Positions 39,128-46,628 of a stretch of 64,000 nt of DNA are shown piece by piece (within the stretch, counting starts at the first letter, position 1; each line of letters opens with the position of its first letter). The notes beneath the pieces are model-generated. The model had not been told where the DNA came from. It saw nothing but the letters and a program-made list of their open reading frames with translations, and searched no databases. A program made the translations under genes and the position numbers. The stretch spans positions 248,001-312,000 of the forward strand of contig NZ_LRUE01000015.1 in NCBI RefSeq assembly GCF_001550135.1, written 5' to 3'. The DNA is from Pseudoalteromonas shioyasakiensis (GTDB lineage: Bacteria > Pseudomonadota > Gammaproteobacteria > Enterobacterales > Alteromonadaceae).

Positions 39128-39628
39128 GTTGCTTTGTTTCCGCCATGCTCTTATTTTTTTAACTAAAGAGACTTCATTTTCACCAGCTACTGAAGAGCCA
39201 TAAAACTGCGGGTTAATTTTGAAACCATAAGGCCCCATAACTCTGTACTCTGGAGCAACTGAGATAATTACGAGACCGGCTTTTAGGCCTCCAGTAGCTC
39301 TATGAACTGGATTTTTGCAACCTCTCACGGCTTTTTTAGGTATGGTCTTCATCCCAAAAACTGTGCAAACTTTTAAAGAATCAGAGTTAAGCTCCAATGC
39401 TCTACCACGTGGGAAGAACAGCATTATTTGATAACCAAATTCACACAATACAATCCATATGAGACACGCAACAAAAACAATAAAGTAAAAATCACTTAAC
39501 TCATTAAAATTAACAACGCTATCAACAAGATCTTGCCACAAAGCATTGATCAGCCACACTCCACCAATAAAAAGAAGTATGTTCAGAATTAATGTTGATA
39601 ATTTGAAGGTAAAATTTTCGTTGTTCAC
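39122..39628 (-). CDS. Integron cassette: two-helix membrane protein with C-terminal soluble domain
   Basis: 168 residues: helices at about 10-28 and 45-70, then a beta-rich domain of about 95 residues (SLKVCTVFGMKTIPKKAVRGC...) resembling a bacterial PH-like or DUF-type domain. Unrecognised family. Stop lies in the following attC. Confidence 0.65.
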   Translation of the reverse strand: MNNENFTFKLSTLILNILLFIGGVWLINALWQDLVDSVVNFNELSDFYFIVFVACLIWIVLCEFGYQIMLFFPRGRALELNSDSLKVCTVFGMKTIPKKAVRGCKNPVHRATGGLKAGLVIISVAPEYRVMGPYGFKINPQFYGSSVAGENEVSLVKKIRAWRKQSNC

Positions 39629-39637
39629 TTTTGACTG

Positions 39638-39736
39638 CTAACGCCCTGTTAATGGGCGGATTACGCTTGGCTAAAATTAGCGAAGAATGAGCGCCAGCCA
39701 AGCAGTAAGGCGTCCATTTTAAACAGCTTGTTAGGT
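39638..39736 (-). repeat. attC site
   Basis: TAACGCCCTGTTAATGGGCGG end, GCTTGGCTAAAATTAGCGAAGAATGAGCGCCAGCCAAGC (split arms) and CTTGTTAGG end. Confidence 0.88.
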
Positions 39737-39744
39737 TACGAACC

Positions 39745-40023
39745 TCAATCTACATTGTGATACTGTGCTGCTTGTTCGTAACAGTTAACACATACGACTG
39801 ACATTTGATTAAACTCTCTGAATCTTTCTGTCATGCCGTCCTCTTCCTCAAAAACAGCCTCACATTGATAACACCAAGCTTGAAGATCATTTGGAACGCT
39901 TGAATTTTCAATGAAACCGAGAGGCTCTCCCTCAGGTTTGACAAGATGACCACATAGTACGGCAGCCACTCGCTTTCCATGCTTACCGCAATCAATATAC
40001 ATCGGTTCTATATCTGTACTCAT
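39745..40023 (-). CDS. Integron cassette: zinc-ribbon-like protein
   Basis: 92 residues with CWYQC-type and CVNC knuckles (CYQC near 51-54, CVNC near 78-81) plus HGKRVAAVLCGH near the N-terminus. These could hold one or two zinc ions. Similar short proteins without function occur widely. Unrecognised family. Confidence 0.65.
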   Translation of the reverse strand: MSTDIEPMYIDCGKHGKRVAAVLCGHLVKPEGEPLGFIENSSVPNDLQAWCYQCEAVFEEEDGMTERFREFNQMSVVCVNCYEQAAQYHNVD

Positions 40024-40030
40024 TAGTAAC

Positions 40031-40129
40031 CTAACGCCCGCATAATGGGCGGATAAAGCTTGGCTAAAATCGCGAAGAATGAGCGCCAGCCAAACTTTAG
40101 ACGTCCATTTTTAATGCGCTTGTTAGGTG
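40031..40129 (-). repeat. attC site
   Basis: TAACGCCCGCATAATGGGCGG end, CTTGGCTAAAA...CGCCAGCCAAA arms and GCTTGTTAGG end. Confidence 0.87.
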
Positions 40130-40138
40130 TACTTACAC

Positions 40139-40558
40139 TCAAATGTTTTGTGTATATGCATTAATACCAATTAATTCGGAAACACCATTACCCGATTTTA
40201 AAGCGAAATTTATTGAAGAAACAAACATATCCAATGATAAAACTTCAAATTGAACCGTAAATTTTGCTGAATTCGATTCGCCATCTGAAACTGAAATAAA
40301 TACAGCAGTATGGCCAGCAGAATCGATGCAATAAAACTTAAGAAAACAGTGTCCATAAGATGAGTCGACTTCACCTACTTCGAAGATTATTTCATCCGAA
40401 TTAGACTTGGGAAAACTAGACAAATTTTCTGCGAGATCACGCAGCGATTGAGCATTAAAATACTGCTCCGTTTCTCCTGCGAATCGCTCATTGCATGCCT
40501 TAACCCATATTTTGGATGGATCATCTTGCAAAAACTCGAGCTCTAATCTGGGTTGCAT
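40139..40558 (-). CDS. Integron cassette: hypothetical protein, WapI-immunity-like pattern
   Basis: 139 residues, acidic, cytosolic. The order AGETEQYFNAQSLRDLAENL, SFP, then a strand with DSAGHTAVFISVSD recalls the small WapI/Imm-type immunity family (a GHxAV strand after a Leu-rich helix), but this is a visual match only. Flanked by attC sites. Confidence 0.6.
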   Translation of the reverse strand: MQPRLELEFLQDDPSKIWVKACNERFAGETEQYFNAQSLRDLAENLSSFPKSNSDEIIFEVGEVDSSYGHCFLKFYCIDSAGHTAVFISVSDGESNSAKFTVQFEVLSLDMFVSSINFALKSGNGVSELIGINAYTQNI

Positions 40559-40570
40559 CTATATGTACAC

Positions 40571-40664
40571 CTAACGCCCAGCACAGCGGCTGGCAAAGCT
40601 GGCACGTAATTGCGCAGCAATTTGAGTGACAGGTTTGACAGTCCGTTGCTGCTGCTTGTTAAGC
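40571..40664 (-). repeat. attC site
   Basis: TAACGCCCAGCACAGCGGCTGG end, TGGCACGTAATTGCGCAGCA centre and GCTTGTTAAGC end. A divergent family member. Confidence 0.78.
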
Positions 40665-41138
40665 ATTTCTTGCTCCTGAAACTGGATAACCCCACTCGTT
40701 TTCTTTACGGACTATGAAATACCATAAATCCGAACCATTTTTCGGTGTTTTAGCTGATGAGGTGTAAATACACTCGCCATTTGAGCTTGTAGTTAGAAGC
40801 ACTTGCTCGATAACTTCTTCTTCCATTCTCGATCCTTTAGAAATTATCTTCAACTCGAACAGTTCGTCATTCCATGGTTCTCCGAGAGGCCGAGATAGCT
40901 TAACCTGAATATGCAATCTAGATTCTGAATCCAATTCACAACTAGTTTCAGTGCTTGGCATCCAGTCCGGCCTTAATCCCTCAGAAAACTCCTTCCTTAC
41001 CTGAATTATGGATGGTTCATAGCCTTGGTCAGCTTCAATTTCACCTATGCATCCCCAGCAATCACCACCACAATCGATCGATAATGGATCACCCTTAACT
41101 TCTAGTTCTCTATTGCAAATGTGACAATGTGAATTCAT
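40659..41138 (-). CDS. Integron cassette: CxxC zinc-binding hypothetical protein (first cassette of head A)
   Basis: 159 residues from the ATG at 41138 (MNSHCHICNREL); a longer start at 41156 would translate the attI/attC core itself. Cysteine pairs CHIC and CWGC near the N-terminus suggest a zinc knuckle, followed by a beta-rich domain with LFELKIISKGSRMEEE. No family recognised. It is the first gene downstream of the attI site. Confidence 0.65.
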   Translation of the reverse strand: MNSHCHICNRELEVKGDPLSIDCGGDCWGCIGEIEADQGYEPSIIQVRKEFSEGLRPDWMPSTETSCELDSESRLHIQVKLSRPLGEPWNDELFELKIISKGSRMEEEVIEQVLLTTSSNGECIYTSSAKTPKNGSDLWYFIVRKENEWGYPVSGARNA

Positions 41139-41147
41139 AGGACTGAT

Positions 41148-41201
41148 GCTTAACATGTTTATAGCGAGCGAATCGCGCGTTTTTCTTCTATAGCATCGCT
41201 C
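41148..41201 (-). repeat. attI site, head A
   Basis: 54 bp ending at the core GTTAAGC. It contains GAGCG...AGAAA...CGCTCGCTAT and aligns without gaps with the two other heads at 43252 and 48150 (roughly 60 percent identity by hand). It sits between the first cassette and the integrase remnant, the canonical attI position. Confidence 0.75.
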
Positions 41202-41370
41202 GCTTTTCTTATTAGATTATTTTTAACAAACTTGTTAACTAATTGCCAGTGTTATTAAAATTTAGGAGTTCTCGCTTTTACCTCAGGATAAAAACGAGCG
41301 ATTGGGTCGTTTTCTTGACTATACGAGCGACTGAGCTAAAGCTGTATATATACAAATTCATTTCAAAGGA
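41202..41370 (+). promoter_or_regulatory. intI promoter region with degraded LexA-like box
   Basis: TTTTCTTGACTATACGAGCGA followed by CTGTATATATACAAAT at 41342-41357. The left half CTGT fits a LexA box, the right half is lost, and spacing is altered. A good ribosome site (AAAGGA) precedes the ATG at 41371. It is homologous to the region right of the attI at 48150. Confidence 0.6.
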
Positions 41371-41735
41371 ATGAAAATGAAAACTCGTTCTCCTTATTTA
41401 AACTACATTGCAGACTATATGCTCACTCGTCAGTATTCATTAAGAACAATTAACGCTTATTTAGGTTGGATCGCAAAATTTATTCTCTTTCACATCAAAC
41501 GTCACCCAAGCTCAATGGGAGATGCAGAAGTCAAAGCGTTTTTAGACCATATTGTATTAAAACGTAATATGTCACCTAAACACAAAGCGCAGCTTTAAAT
41601 GCGCTGGCTTTTTTATATAAACATATTGTCAAAAATGAGCTTTCTTTAAACTTGAATTTTGCACGAAGTAATCGACAACCCAAGCTGCCTGTAGTGATGA
41701 CGCCTGATGAAGTAAAGCAATCTCTTACTCACCTG
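41371..41735 (+). pseudogene. intI: Integron integrase intI, frameshifted and truncated
   Basis: Codons 1-74 (YLNYIADYMLTRQYSLRTIN, AYLGWI, HPSSMGDAEVKAFL) match the SAM-like N-terminal domain of Vibrio-type IntI. A one-base loss near 41590 shifts the frame and gives TAA at 41596. The next frame continues the match (ALNALAFLYKHIV, then RQPKLPVVMTPDEV) to 41735. Beyond that nothing resembles IntI: the catalytic Arg, His and Tyr are all missing, leaving about 120 of some 320 codons. The protein cannot recombine. Confidence 0.9.
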
Positions 41736-41775
41736 CACATATTGCAAAGAGCGACTTTGTGTAAAAAAAATGAGC

Positions 41776-41836
41776 GCCATAACAGACATAAACAAAACGG
41801 GCGTAGCAGTATGTGTCAGGTGCAGCAATTTATTAG
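41776..41836 (-). repeat. Possible decayed attC
   Basis: On the minus strand CTAATAA...GTTATGG frames about 60 bp between the DUF4259 gene and the integrase remnant. The cores are plausible, the arms weak. Confidence 0.35.
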
Positions 41837-42234
41837 CCGTTTAAGTTTGACAATATACTTTCTATATTCCCCTTCCATGCAGGGTAATCTTCTTCATTTT
41901 CTAGCCACAACTCATTTAGTTCTGACTCTCCTGATAAAACTCTCCGCAGGCCTTCAGAAATATCAGACTTTAAATTTTCAATTCCTTCTTTTCCTTGCTT
42001 TGATAGCCATTCGTCATAGTCTTCGGTATTATAATTATATTTTGTACCGTTTAATATGTAGTCCATTATAGAAGCAGCAACAATAACTTCGTGGCATTCG
42101 TCGTATTCCAGATACTCCGCATCTTTATGGTTTTGTGCTTTTTTGATAAAGCTGAGAGCGTCTGTTTCCATAGCTTCATAAAGTAAGTCACAAGAAGTAT
42201 CATCATCAAACACTCCCATTCCCCATGCACCCAT
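41833..42234 (-). CDS. Integron cassette: DUF4259 protein
   Basis: 133 residues starting MGAWGMGVFDDDTSCD, the signature opening of DUF4259 (MGTWGxGxFDNDxACD), with a helical acidic remainder. Function unknown; often found on mobile elements. It lies right of the broken integrase, where an ordinary integron would have no cassette. Confidence 0.88.
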   Translation of the reverse strand: MGAWGMGVFDDDTSCDLLYEAMETDALSFIKKAQNHKDAEYLEYDECHEVIVAASIMDYILNGTKYNYNTEDYDEWLSKQGKEGIENLKSDISEGLRRVLSGESELNELWLENEEDYPAWKGNIESILSNLNG

Positions 42235-42274
42235 ATTATTTCTCCTTTGTTGATTTGATTTCTGCCAAAGCCTT

Positions 42275-42353
42275 TATAACCGGCAGACTGCCGCGAAGCT
42301 GCGTTTAGTCTGTCTAGCGACGCAGTGGCGGTGGCTGTTAAACTTGTTAGGTG
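42275..42353 (-). repeat. attC site (short form)
   Basis: TATAACCGGC end with GCAGACTGCCGCGAAGCTGCG and TCTAGCGACGCAGT arms, ACTTGTTAGGTG end. About 80 bp. Confidence 0.75.
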
Positions 42354-42358
42354 ACTGG

Positions 42359-42685
42359 CTACGCATTTTTTATTACACCAAATTCATACTCATATGCCGC
42401 CCCACCCTCATTAAACACCCAACCTTCTTCGATAGCCCCTTTAATAATATTACGAATGATATTTGGGGTTATTTGAGTTTGATGACTAGATAGCCAATTA
42501 TCTGGCCGATCAATATTCAGAGTAACATATAAAACCTTGGGCATTTCACAGTCCAATTCTTGAATACCTATGGTCATTGGGCTTTGAAATGCCCCCTGAG
42601 TGTAAGTTGGCTTTGAACGAATTAACCAACCGTATGTATGCCCTTCATACTCAATTTTTCTAATTCCTTTTTTAGGTAGTGCCAT
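42359..42685 (-). CDS. Integron cassette: hypothetical protein
   Basis: 108 residues, soluble, opening MALPKKGIRKIEYEGHTYGW and ending with GWVFNEGGAAYEYEFGV. It looks like a complete small domain seen in several proteobacterial unknowns. No motif suggests an enzyme. Ends in the short attC. Confidence 0.65.
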   Translation of the reverse strand: MALPKKGIRKIEYEGHTYGWLIRSKPTYTQGAFQSPMTIGIQELDCEMPKVLYVTLNIDRPDNWLSSHQTQITPNIIRNIIKGAIEEGWVFNEGGAAYEYEFGVIKNA

Positions 42686-42698
42686 TCAACTTTTTAAC

Positions 42699-42797
42699 CT
42701 AACGCCGTAATAAACGGCACAAAATAGCAGGCTAAAATTGGCGACGAAGGAGCACAAGCCTGCTGTTTTGCGTCCATTATTTTATGGCTTTGTTAGG
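42699..42797 (-). repeat. attC site, left copy of duplicated cassette
   Basis: TAACGCCGTAATAAACGGC end, GCAGGCTAAAATTGGCGACGAAG centre-left, AGCCTGCTG arm and TTTGTTAGG end. From about 42757 on it is nearly identical to the site at 47604. Confidence 0.88.
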
Positions 42798-43245
42798 TAG
42801 CGAAAACCTCTGCTTTACCAATCACTTTTACAGTAGGGCTTTCTCGACAAACAACCTCTAAACATTCGTCAGAAGTAACTATTAAGTGAGACCATTCACC
42901 ATCATTTCCCATAAAAAAAGTGAGTGGACTTTCTTTGTGCCAGCCGTGACCTCTTATTTTAAAAGTATTGAACTTTGGTCGTTGTTCGCTCCAAACTTCA
43001 GTCAACCCATGCTCATCAAGACAACGAAAGCCATTTACAGATTCAAATAATAGCTCGTATATAGTTTGTGATTCTTCGTGAAATACACGAGCAACAAGTT
43101 CATGGTATTCGTGTTTTGCGTCGCCTTTAATCAGGTACTTTACACCATTCGATTTCTCTAACGTCCACTCTTTGGTACCCCATGACAAATCAACTAACCA
43201 CAAACTGCCATTTTCAAAAGGTGTTGGCCAACTCTGAAATTCCAT
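42793..43245 (-). CDS. Integron cassette: hypothetical protein, duplicated (copy 1)
   Basis: 150 residues, soluble, Trp-rich (WSTPFENGSLWLVDLSWGTK-like N-terminus, GHGWHKESPLTFF later). Unrecognised family; the fold looks all-beta. A near-identical copy lies at 47691-48143 (differences Gln/Lys, Met/Ile and Thr/Ile). Its ATG is 7 bp from the attI core, so it is the first cassette of head B1. Confidence 0.75.
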   Translation of the reverse strand: MEFQSWPTPFENGSLWLVDLSWGTKEWTLEKSNGVKYLIKGDAKHEYHELVARVFHEESQTIYELLFESVNGFRCLDEHGLTEVWSEQRPKFNTFKIRGHGWHKESPLTFFMGNDGEWSHLIVTSDECLEVVCRESPTVKVIGKAEVFAT

Positions 43246-43251
43246 CTAGCT

Positions 43252-43305
43252 ACCTAACAATTCAATAGTGAGCGCGTCACGAATCTTTCTGCCAATGTCA
43301 CGCTC
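43252..43305 (-). repeat. attI site, head B1
   Basis: Ungapped 54-bp homologue of the attI at 41148: GAGCG, AGAAA, CGCTC and terminal GTTAGGT at the same offsets. Identical to the site at 48150. Confidence 0.7.
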
Positions 43306-43590
43306 ATGTATTTAATAAATCTATTAGTAACAAATAACTTAAGGCATCGGCAACTCGTATTTTTAATCAATCCTAAAGGGTTTCAGAAAAATAAAATGCG
43401 CTCGTTGCTCATTTTTTAATATATGTGCGTACTACATAGTTTGGAAACAAATTAACTATTATTTTAAGCCAACCTCAATGTTTAGCTATCTCTGAAAATA
43501 GACATTTAGGGTATTTGCGTTAACTAATTACTGGAAAAAACATTTTAGAGAGTCGGATGTATTAGGTGAATTTCGCATAAACATTTCTAT
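43306..43590. other. Truncated attI/intI-promoter region and gap
   Basis: Matches the region right of head B2 up to about 43412 and then diverges, losing the LexA box and all of intI. The remaining 180 bases hold no gene that I can support. Confidence 0.5.
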
Positions 43591-43686
43591 TGGCTAGCGC
43601 ACCACTGAAGAGCTAGAAATAGCAACAAAGTGACGCAACCCATTTGTTAGCGCCTCAGCGAGAGTATTTAGTGGTTTGTTATAATC
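43591..43686 (-). repeat. attC site, degenerate
   Basis: Outer core CTAGCGC (for TAACGCC), arms GCACCACTGA/TTAGTGG and inner end GTTTGTTAT. A decayed site. Confidence 0.55.
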
Positions 43687-43690
43687 CGAA

Positions 43691-44053
43691 CTAAAGCCCA
43701 CGTTGCCATCGCTTTGGATAGATACCTTTAAATACGATATTATTAAGTTCTTGCCTATCGATATGCCCTTTCTTGCACTTAATTCCATAGTAAATAAAGG
43801 CAGTTAAAGCACAAAATGCGTATAGTGATAAACAAAGAATTAATAAGCATATTGTGAACATTACAGATACTGTACCAACATCGTAGCTACGTATTGGGAT
43901 ATCTGACTCAATACCAAAGCTCGAGGCAATTATAAAGAATAACGGGTACGCTGCTGAAAGCCCAAGCAGGCAACCAATACCACCAACTTTAGCAGACTGC
44001 GAGTAGAAATATGGTTTTAGTCTTCTCTGACTATTAATCGCTTGAATTAGCAC
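43691..44053 (-). CDS. Integron cassette: two-helix membrane protein
   Basis: 120 residues with hydrophobic helices at about 24-45 and 65-90 and short basic ends. Unrecognised. Between attC sites. Confidence 0.6.
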   Translation of the reverse strand: MLIQAINSQRRLKPYFYSQSAKVGGIGCLLGLSAAYPLFFIIASSFGIESDIPIRSYDVGTVSVMFTICLLILCLSLYAFCALTAFIYYGIKCKKGHIDRQELNNIVFKGIYPKRWQRGL

Positions 44054-44071
44054 AAAGCTTTCCTATGGTGT

Positions 44072-44170
44072 ATAACGCCGCAATATGGGACGTATTAAGT
44101 TTGGCTGAAATTTGAGAGGAACGAGTGCCAGCCAAGCTTTAGACATCCATTCATTGATGCGTTTGTTATA
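44072..44170 (-). repeat. attC site
   Basis: TAACGCCGCAATATGGGACG end, TTTGGCTGAAATTTGAGAGG and GCCAGCCAAGC arms, GCGTTTGTTATAT end. Confidence 0.83.
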
Positions 44171-44196
44171 TTTACTATGCTACTGAAAGCATAAAA

Positions 44197-44388
44197 TCAT
44201 ACCCACAATTCACCACCATTTTTCAGAGCCTTAAGTTTTTTTAAAACCTCTTCAGCGTGCTCCCAGTCTCTGCAAGGAATAGAAATTTTGCCTTTACTTT
44301 TTTTTCTATTCCAGATCAAAGGAGTTCCAGCTCTGGATTCAATAATTTCGCATTCACCAACATTTTTAGGAATTTGATATTTAGGCAC
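44197..44388 (-). CDS. Integron cassette: small hypothetical protein, GTG start
   Basis: 63 residues from the GTG at 44388, which has AAGGA eight bases upstream. The longer ATG frame to 44454 would run through the attC site. The product is basic (VPKYQIPKNVGECEIIESR...), with a helix at the C-terminus. Unrecognised. Confidence 0.6.
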   Translation of the reverse strand: MPKYQIPKNVGECEIIESRAGTPLIWNRKKSKGKISIPCRDWEHAEEVLKKLKALKNGGELWV

Positions 44389-44409
44389 AGATCGAATCCT
44401 TAAGTAAAT

Positions 44410-44492
44410 ATAATGCTTAGCTAACGGACACAAATTGTAGCGCGAAAATGCCAAAGGCGCGCCCCGTTTTTCTCCCAGTGAACGTGTTAAGC
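44410..44492 (-). repeat. attC site, degenerate
   Basis: CTAACGG at one end and GTGTTAAGC at the other, with AATTGTAGCGCGAAAAT and GGCGCGCCCCG parts. Arms are poorly matched. Confidence 0.5.
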
Positions 44493-44516
44493 GTCTTTTA
44501 TGTTCAAAGCAGGAAT

Positions 44517-44864
44517 TTAATTCATTATCTCGAAAACGCTAAAACTTTCACAACGGTTATTTTTTATAGAAATAATTAAGGATAAACCCGGTCTCTGTGG
44601 TTTTGATATCTCTACGAAAACATGCAGCTCACTTTGATTTTTACCAAGCAAGCGAGCATACTTGAAATGTTTATTTTCTGAACTTGTTAGCTCATTTATC
44701 AAGTCAAACTGCTTTTTACTGTATTTGCATTCTGAACCTTCATTTTTATGACTACGAACATCCTCAATCAGTTGATTTAGATAAACGATACCTACGTCTG
44801 AGTAGCAAAATGCCCGAGAGCTTCAAAATGCCAATAATAAAAATATACTAAAAGCTTTTCTCAA
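44517..44864 (-). pseudogene. Integron cassette: exported protein interrupted by a TGA codon
   Basis: From a TTG at 44864 with a perfect AAGGAGG, the frame encodes a signal peptide (RKAFSIFLLLAF), meets TGA at 44825-44823 (codon 14), then stays open for 102 codons including SDVGIVYLNQLIEDVRSHKN and ELTSSENKHFKYARL. I read this as a secreted protein of about 115 residues broken by one nonsense mutation. A shorter frame from ATG 44702 (61 residues) would lack the signal. No selenocysteine element is visible. Confidence 0.7.
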
Positions 44865-44888
44865 AAAACCTCCTTGTTAAATAAGAAC

Positions 44889-44958
44889 ATAACGACCGCA
44901 TATGCGGCTGGTTTGGAGCGCAGCGTAAAACCAGTCCGACAATATCCGCTTGTTAGGC
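44889..44958 (-). repeat. attC site (short form)
   Basis: TAACGACCGCATATGCGGCTGG end, TTTGGAGCGCAGCGTAAAACC hairpin, TCCGCTTGTTAGG end. About 70 bp with very good pairing (TGGTTT/AAACCAG). Confidence 0.85.
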
Positions 44959-45456
44959 ATTCTTGTACTCTTTCTTGGTTTTCCACCACATATAAGGCCC
45001 ACCAATTAAAAATAGTACCAATATAAACGGCATAAGTAGGTTATCTGATTTCCACGCCTTTTCTGATTTGGCATAGGAACGGATTACATTTTGCTCTATC
45101 TTGACTTCAAATACATCGTGAAACTCTTTAGTTGTATATATTGGCTTCGTACTTTCTCTAGGTTCAAATAGAACCTCAACTCTTTTCCCTTTAGAGTTGA
45201 ATAATGAGTCATAAACTATGCTCTGGCCGTTAGATTTAGAAGGGTAATTGAAATTATAATTATCATCTACAAATGCAAAGCGAATTCCGTAATCATACTC
45301 CTGCACCCAATCGATATACCCATCACGACTAACCAGCTCTTCTTTATAAGGGAAGCCACCGTTTTTTTGAGTTAGTTGAACATAGCTAATAGATATACCA
45401 AGAGCAACACAAACAGCAGCTAATATAAGATTTCTATAATATGTAAACTTGGACAT
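44953..45456 (-). CDS. Integron cassette: membrane protein with extracytoplasmic domain
   Basis: 167 residues: helix at 10-28, a soluble domain of about 105 residues (including VSRDGYIDWVQEYDYGIRF), helix at 140-158 and a basic tail. The shape resembles DUF3592-like proteins. Function unknown. Confidence 0.65.
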   Translation of the reverse strand: MSKFTYYRNLILAAVCVALGISISYVQLTQKNGGFPYKEELVSRDGYIDWVQEYDYGIRFAFVDDNYNFNYPSKSNGQSIVYDSLFNSKGKRVEVLFEPRESTKPIYTTKEFHDVFEVKIEQNVIRSYAKSEKAWKSDNLLMPFILVLFLIGGPYMWWKTKKEYKNA

Positions 45457-45466
45457 GCCTGATTGC

Positions 45467-45559
45467 CTAACGCTATATTAACGGTTAAAAAATTGTGGGC
45501 TAAAATTGAGCGAAGCGAATAGCCCGCAAGTTATTTATCCCTGTTTAATTGCTTGTTAG
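45467..45559 (-). repeat. attC site
   Basis: TAACGCTATATTAACGG end, GTGGGCTAAAATTGAGCGAAGCG and AGCCCGC arms, GCTTGTTAGC end. Confidence 0.83.
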
Positions 45560-46026
45560 CTCTCGTTTACTAACTTTGCCTCAACTAAAAATTCATAAAG
45601 CCCAGTAGCGATAAAGCGGCCATAACTATCCTGAGTGTAACTTTCACCATCATAAACCCGATCTACAACAACAAAATACATTTCACATCTTTTGGTAAGT
45701 GGAACCATCAAATTCAAACCTATGGTGTCGTTCTTTGTTTTAATTCTAATATATAGTTTGGTGTTTTTGGGTGGTCTATTAGCGGTTGATGCTTGCTCCG
45801 CACTAGTAATAGCATTAATTAATAGTTCTTTTGATTGGGTAGAATTTAATGCTGAATTTGTCACATTAATATACTCAGAATTTATCGCTTCAATTGAGAC
45901 AATATCTTCAAGAGTAAGACTACTAAATTTAGCTAGTTTATTTGATCCTTCTGAATTATCCCAAAAATAACAAATCCAGCCATACACAATATAAGTGACA
46001 ATTATAACAGCTAAAACTTTCCTCAA
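45556..46026 (-). CDS. Integron cassette: membrane-anchored hypothetical protein
   Basis: 156 residues, one N-terminal anchor (about 4-22: AVIIVTYIVYGWICYFW), then a soluble domain with SQSKELLINAITSAEQ-like helix and TKLYIRIKTKNDTIGLNL strands. Unrecognised. Confidence 0.65.
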   Translation of the reverse strand: MRKVLAVIIVTYIVYGWICYFWDNSEGSNKLAKFSSLTLEDIVSIEAINSEYINVTNSALNSTQSKELLINAITSAEQASTANRPPKNTKLYIRIKTKNDTIGLNLMVPLTKRCEMYFVVVDRVYDGESYTQDSYGRFIATGLYEFLVEAKLVNES

Positions 46027-46048
46027 TAGTCAATCCTTACTTTAAAAG

Positions 46049-46147
46049 CTAACGCCCGTATAATGGGCGGATTAAGCTTGGCTAAAATTTGAGAGGAACG
46101 AGCGCCAGCCAAGCGTTAGGCGTTCATTATTAATGCGTTTGTTATGT
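46049..46147 (-). repeat. attC site, best example of the GCTTGGCT type
   Basis: TAACGCCCGTATAATGGGCGG, GCTTGGCTAAAA, TTTGAGAGGAACGAGCG, AGCCAAGC and GCGTTTGTTATG. Almost complete pairing with bulges, as in folded attC. Confidence 0.9.
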
Positions 46148-46155
46148 GCTCTCAG

Positions 46156-46512
46156 CTAACCAGTTACAATTCTATGTTTTTGTTTGATTGGTTCAGTTGA
46201 TGACCAACCCATTTCTTCAGCAACCAGCTTGGCAAGTGACCTAATTTCTTCCCAATTAGGATCGTCAAATAAAGCACTACTTTCAAGATACATGGCTGAG
46301 AATTGCGCACCTGAATGCTGATTAATAAAAACATCTAACGCCTCAATAGATGCTACTTGTTTAGGTGTTAAATCACTAACTTTCAAGTCGTCTAAGCATT
46401 CACTAAACTCAAGCACCAATTCATCACCAACAGCCGCGAAACTTGGATAAAGTGCCTCTTGAACTTTTGCTGATGCGGCAAGTGCCATAATCGAATTTTT
46501 CAGGTTGTCCAT
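46156..46512 (-). CDS. Integron cassette: acidic hypothetical protein
   Basis: 118 residues from the ATG at 46512 (MDNLKNSIMALAAS); the frame opens further to 46551 but the longer start lies in the attC core. Helical and acidic, with FAAVGDELVLEFSECLDDL and LAKLVAEEMGW. Could be an immunity- or antitoxin-like protein, but nothing proves it and no toxin is adjacent. Confidence 0.62.
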   Translation of the reverse strand: MDNLKNSIMALAASAKVQEALYPSFAAVGDELVLEFSECLDDLKVSDLTPKQVASIEALDVFINQHSGAQFSAMYLESSALFDDPNWEEIRSLAKLVAEEMGWSSTEPIKQKHRIVTG

Positions 46513-46528
46513 ATTTCTACCGGAATAC

Positions 46529-46626
46529 ATAACGCCCGGCTCAACAAGCAAATTTTTGATGGCTACTTTTTTGCCACGCCAAAAAGGTGACAGCGGAAAT
46601 TTGTCTGGTCCAGCCGCTTGTTAAGC
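46529..46626 (-). repeat. attC site
   Basis: TAACGCCCGGCTC end, TTGCCACGCCAAAAAGGTGACAGCGG-type centre and GCCGCTTGTTAAG end; a divergent member, about 100 bp. Confidence 0.75.
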
Positions 46627-46628
46627 CT

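Noticed and set aside
41342..41357. Intact LexA box at the intI remnant
   Set aside because: Only the left half-site fits; the right half reads AAAT, so it is listed as degraded.
41652..42071. A 139-codon plus-strand frame overlapping the DUF4259 gene
   Set aside because: Only its first 28 codons match IntI; the rest is antisense to DUF4259 and has no family.
43594..43788. A 64-codon minus-strand frame between 43.59 and 43.79 kb
   Set aside because: It lies over an attC site and overlaps the membrane-protein cassette in another frame.
44823..44825. In-frame TGA as a selenocysteine codon
   Set aside because: It lies in a signal peptide, with no SECIS-like hairpin just downstream and no reason for a redox residue.
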